64,000 nucleotides of DNA from Sphingobacterium sp. R2 (lineage in GTDB: Bacteria; Bacteroidota; Bacteroidia; Sphingobacteriales; Sphingobacteriaceae), in the NCBI RefSeq assembly GCF_040760075.1, contig NZ_CP142884.1, positions 310,001 through 374,000 of the forward strand, read 5' to 3'. The notes beneath the pieces were generated by a model that worked only from the letters and a program-made list of their open reading frames with translations, was not told the origin of the DNA and made no database searches. The translations under genes were made by a program, and so were the position numbers. This document shows, one piece after another, positions 61,832-64,000 of the stretch (the stretch's first letter is position 1; every line of letters begins with the position of its first letter).

Positions 61832-63610
61832 ATGACGCATACTTTTCATATCCCCGTATTAGGCCTAGCTTTCTCGATCGATTCAGCAATTAAGGTTGCA
61901 CAGTACGGAATCTCCTCAGTGATGTCTATCGTTGACGATGAACTAATCGAGCGCATGCGCTGCTATTACTGTGGAGAATATCAAATCCCCTATCAACCAA
62001 TCCGCACATCTGAAGAAGATTATCGGGCAAATAGAATCACAGCATACCTCAATCTGGTACAATTTGTGGTCAATAAACAAATTACAGCCTTAAAACATCA
62101 ACCCTTTACAAAAGGCTCAGAATTGGCAAAATACTTTCAGCTTCTACCAGATTCACATCCCTCCAAGCCGCTGTATCACGCTATGGAGATGGAAACAAAT
62201 CTGGCCATTAAGACCGAACTCCAAGATTTATTGATCACTTATCTAAAGCCGGGTGACATTGATGTTAATATCATGTCCAAAGTTGATAAGATAAACTATA
62301 AAGACGGTAAGGCATTAGACGAGCGCTTTTCGGATGCACTAGCAGCCTTACGTGGCTTTGCAAATTCCAATCTTCATTCTTCGCTTATCCTTTCCGCTGG
62401 AATGAATCCACACCTATATGCTTACCTTGCTGAATTGCCAGCTTTCTTCCCTGATAATGAAAGTATGTTCGACAAAAAGGTAACTCTCAAAGTAAGCGAT
62501 TTCCGATCGGCACTCATTCAGGCAAAATATCTCGCCAAAAGAGGGGTTTGGGTATCTGAATTCAGAATAGAATCCGGTTTGAACTGTGGTGGACATGCTT
62601 TCGCAACGGATGGCTTTCTTCTTGGTCCAATCCTTCAAGAATTCAAAGAAAAGAAAGAAAGTTTAAAAGCCGAACTTTTCGAGATATACCAAGAATATTG
62701 GAATGCTCAAAAGCGCTTTTTAACCATACCTCCCGTTATCAAATATACCGTTCAAGGAGGGGTGGGTACCGCTTCAGAACATCAGTTTTTTTTAGATTAT
62801 TATGGATTTGACGCTGTAGGATGGGGATCTCCATTCCTAATGGTACCCGAAGCAACTACGGTAGATCAAGAAACGTTGAAAACATTGGAACTTGCCGAAA
62901 AAGAAGACTTCTACTGCAGTGGAGCATCTCCATTAGGCATTCCATTCAACAACTTTAGAAAAAGTGGCGCTGAGCACTTACGAGTAGAACGAATTAAAAA
63001 AGGCCGCCCTGGAAGCCCCTGCAAAAAAGAGTATCTTATTTCCAACACCGAGTTCGGTGACAAGCCCATCTGCACCGCATCACGCGTATATCAACATCAA
63101 AAGATACAGGAACTAAAACAACAAAACCTGTCTGCTGCTGAATACGAAAAAGCTTTTGAGGCCATTACCGAAAAGACCTGTCTTTGTGAAGGACTCGCAG
63201 CGCCTGCCTATCTTAAATACAATATCCAGAAGACTAAAGAACAGACCGCCGTCGCCATTTGTCCGGGTCCAAATCTTGTTTGGTTTAAAAAACAATACAC
63301 TTTACGGGAAATGATCGATCATATCTATGGCCGTATCTCAGTCTTTGAAAATAACAATCGCCCATTTGTCCTGATCAACGAACTCAACCTTTACATTGAT
63401 CATATTCAAAAATATGTAACAGATAATCAAAACATCATTAATGATAAAAAGGTAAAGTATGTAGCCAAATTTAAAGCGCAGTTACAAGCTGGGATTGCTT
63501 ACTATGATGAGCTAGCTCAACACTTATCACATATCCCGCAGAACATCATTGCAGCCATCCCAAAGCAGCTGGAAATCGCATCGCTACGGTTGAAGGATAT
63601 CCATATGTAA
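61832..63610 (+). CDS. large conserved Bacteroidota protein of unknown function, TIM-barrel-like
   Basis: A 592-residue soluble protein I do not recognise by family name. It has a 'PVLGLAFSIDSAIKVAQYGISSVMSIVDDELIE' start and a 'VQGGVGTASEHQFFLDYYGFDAVGWGSPFLMVPEATTVD' segment, patterns seen in FMN-dependent TIM-barrel enzymes such as nitronate monooxygenase-like proteins. Nine cysteines lie at 44, 47, 252, 362, 397, 414, 450, 452 and 477, including 'CYYC' and 'CLC' pairs, suggesting a metal or iron-sulfur site. There is no signal peptide or TM. A redox enzyme is inferred. A 25-bp perfect inverted repeat follows it. Confidence 0.7.
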   Translation: MTHTFHIPVLGLAFSIDSAIKVAQYGISSVMSIVDDELIERMRCYYCGEYQIPYQPIRTSEEDYRANRITAYLNLVQFVVNKQITALKHQPFTKGSELAKYFQLLPDSHPSKPLYHAMEMETNLAIKTELQDLLITYLKPGDIDVNIMSKVDKINYKDGKALDERFSDALAALRGFANSNLHSSLILSAGMNPHLYAYLAELPAFFPDNESMFDKKVTLKVSDFRSALIQAKYLAKRGVWVSEFRIESGLNCGGHAFATDGFLLGPILQEFKEKKESLKAELFEIYQEYWNAQKRFLTIPPVIKYTVQGGVGTASEHQFFLDYYGFDAVGWGSPFLMVPEATTVDQETLKTLELAEKEDFYCSGASPLGIPFNNFRKSGAEHLRVERIKKGRPGSPCKKEYLISNTEFGDKPICTASRVYQHQKIQELKQQNLSAAEYEKAFEAITEKTCLCEGLAAPAYLKYNIQKTKEQTAVAICPGPNLVWFKKQYTLREMIDHIYGRISVFENNNRPFVLINELNLYIDHIQKYVTDNQNIINDKKVKYVAKFKAQLQAGIAYYDELAQHLSHIPQNIIAAIPKQLEIASLRLKDIHM

Positions 63611-63639
63611 TGCGCCTGATGCATATTAAAACAATTGTC

Positions 63640-63691
63640 TCTGATAACAAACACGGGGCGCTTAAATAAGCGCCCCGTGTTTGTTATCAGA
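63640..63691 (+). terminator. 25-bp perfect inverted repeat between convergent genes
   Basis: Arms at 63640-63664 and 63667-63691 are exact complements, with the central CTTAAATAAG. It lies between the convergent unknown gene and the methyltransferase gene. A T-run is weak on both sides, so a very stable bidirectional terminator or another structured element is possible. Confidence 0.7.
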
Positions 63692-63706
63692 AATCTTTTG
63701 ACCGTA

Positions 63707-64000
63707 TTACTTCGCTATCTTACGGAATTTACCAAATACGCCAAGTGGAAGTTTCGGACCTGCAGTTGCTTGTAAAAATAGCTCGCCTATTTCTAAGTTT
63801 TCAACTTTCGGAAAAGCAGTCTTAATTAAATTTTCCACAATAACCGAAGAGAAACCTAAAGAATAGGTATTTAAAATCAAGAAATGTTCTTGAGGATCCA
63901 ATAGTTGAACAACCTCTGTCATCATTTCCATAATGTGGTCTTCCAATTTCCATTTCTCACCTTTCGGCCCATGTCCATAAGCTGGTGGATCCAAAATAAT
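63707..64000 (-). CDS. class I SAM-dependent methyltransferase C-terminal part (truncated by window)
   Basis: C-terminal 97 residues of a methyltransferase whose start lies past the right window edge. 'IILDPPAYGHGPKGEKWKLEDHI' is motif IV with the D-P-P-A/F-x-x-x sequence of RlmK/RlmI-like rRNA methyltransferases, and 'EHFLILNTYSLGFSSVIVENLIKTAFP' follows the core. Which rRNA it methylates is not visible in the fragment. Confidence 0.82.
   Translation of the reverse strand: MILDPPAYGHGPKGEKWKLEDHIMEMMTEVVQLLDPQEHFLILNTYSLGFSSVIVENLIKTAFPKVENLEIGELFLQATAGPKLPLGVFGKFRKIAK

Overview
The window looks like a chromosomal segment of a Bacteroidota bacterium, most likely family Sphingobacteriaceae (Sphingobacterium-like). 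The evidence is protein content: DUF4292, DUF4476, an outer-membrane beta-barrel receptor with a carboxypeptidase-regulatory-like N-terminus, an LptF/LptG permease, ATP synthase genes ordered without atpD/atpC, and a PIF1-like helicase with an HTH_40 tail. The many TAnnTTTG promoter -7 elements and the low G+C agree. The species is inferred, not shown. I see no rRNA, insertion sequence, phage, integrase or CRISPR array.

Layout. 1-2283: end of a transketolase gene, then an ECF sigma factor cassette (sigma factor, membrane protein with six 32-residue repeats, periplasmic Spy-like protein). 2345-6878: class III aminotransferase, Tat-exported SGNH hydrolase, Fsr-type MFS exporter, RlmI methyltransferase. 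7011-12202 (minus): threonine operon thrL-thrA-thrB-thrC, preceded by a transcription attenuator with a Thr/Ile-rich leader peptide. 12508-19591: NlpC/P60 hydrolase, PyrR-like transferase, then envelope genes on the minus strand (MltD, TatA, EnvC-like, DUF4292 lipoprotein, TPR protein). 19826-22513: rplM-rpsI-rpsB-tsf. 22698-28499: dienoyl-CoA reductase-like SDR, AraC regulator, acidic protein, an ABC exporter whose ATPase gene carries an in-frame stop, and two identical tRNA-Met genes. 28500-34704: START-like protein, LptF/G permease, RibBA, DCC protein, GabD-like dehydrogenase, DUF4476 protein. 34769-39534: HemJ, HemE with a two-component system and a TPR protein, YjjG phosphatase. 39567-44404: DUF1080 protein, outer-membrane receptor, ClpS, FabH. 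44478-50375 (minus): ATP synthase operon atpZ-orf-atpB-atpE-atpF-atpH-atpA-atpG. 50459-53377: PIF1-like helicase and cupin protein. 53612-58845: a five-gene membrane-associated cluster. 59013-64000: parE, purU, a large conserved protein of unknown function, and the end of a methyltransferase gene.

The two most interesting items are these. (1) A complete ribosome-mediated thr attenuator (12014-12150), read directly from the sequence. (2) The cluster at 53612-58845: a coiled-coil protein, a two-TM coiled-coil protein and a membrane-anchored Ppx/GppA-like (ASKHA-fold) protein converge on a double zinc-ribbon membrane protein and an SPFH-GYF protein. The last two resemble the Bacillus YdjG/YdjI envelope-stress pair. 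I propose this as a membrane-stress or scaffold system that I do not recognise as described; the functional assignment is inference.

Most transcription units end in clear hairpin-plus-U-tract terminators, several of them bidirectional between convergent genes.
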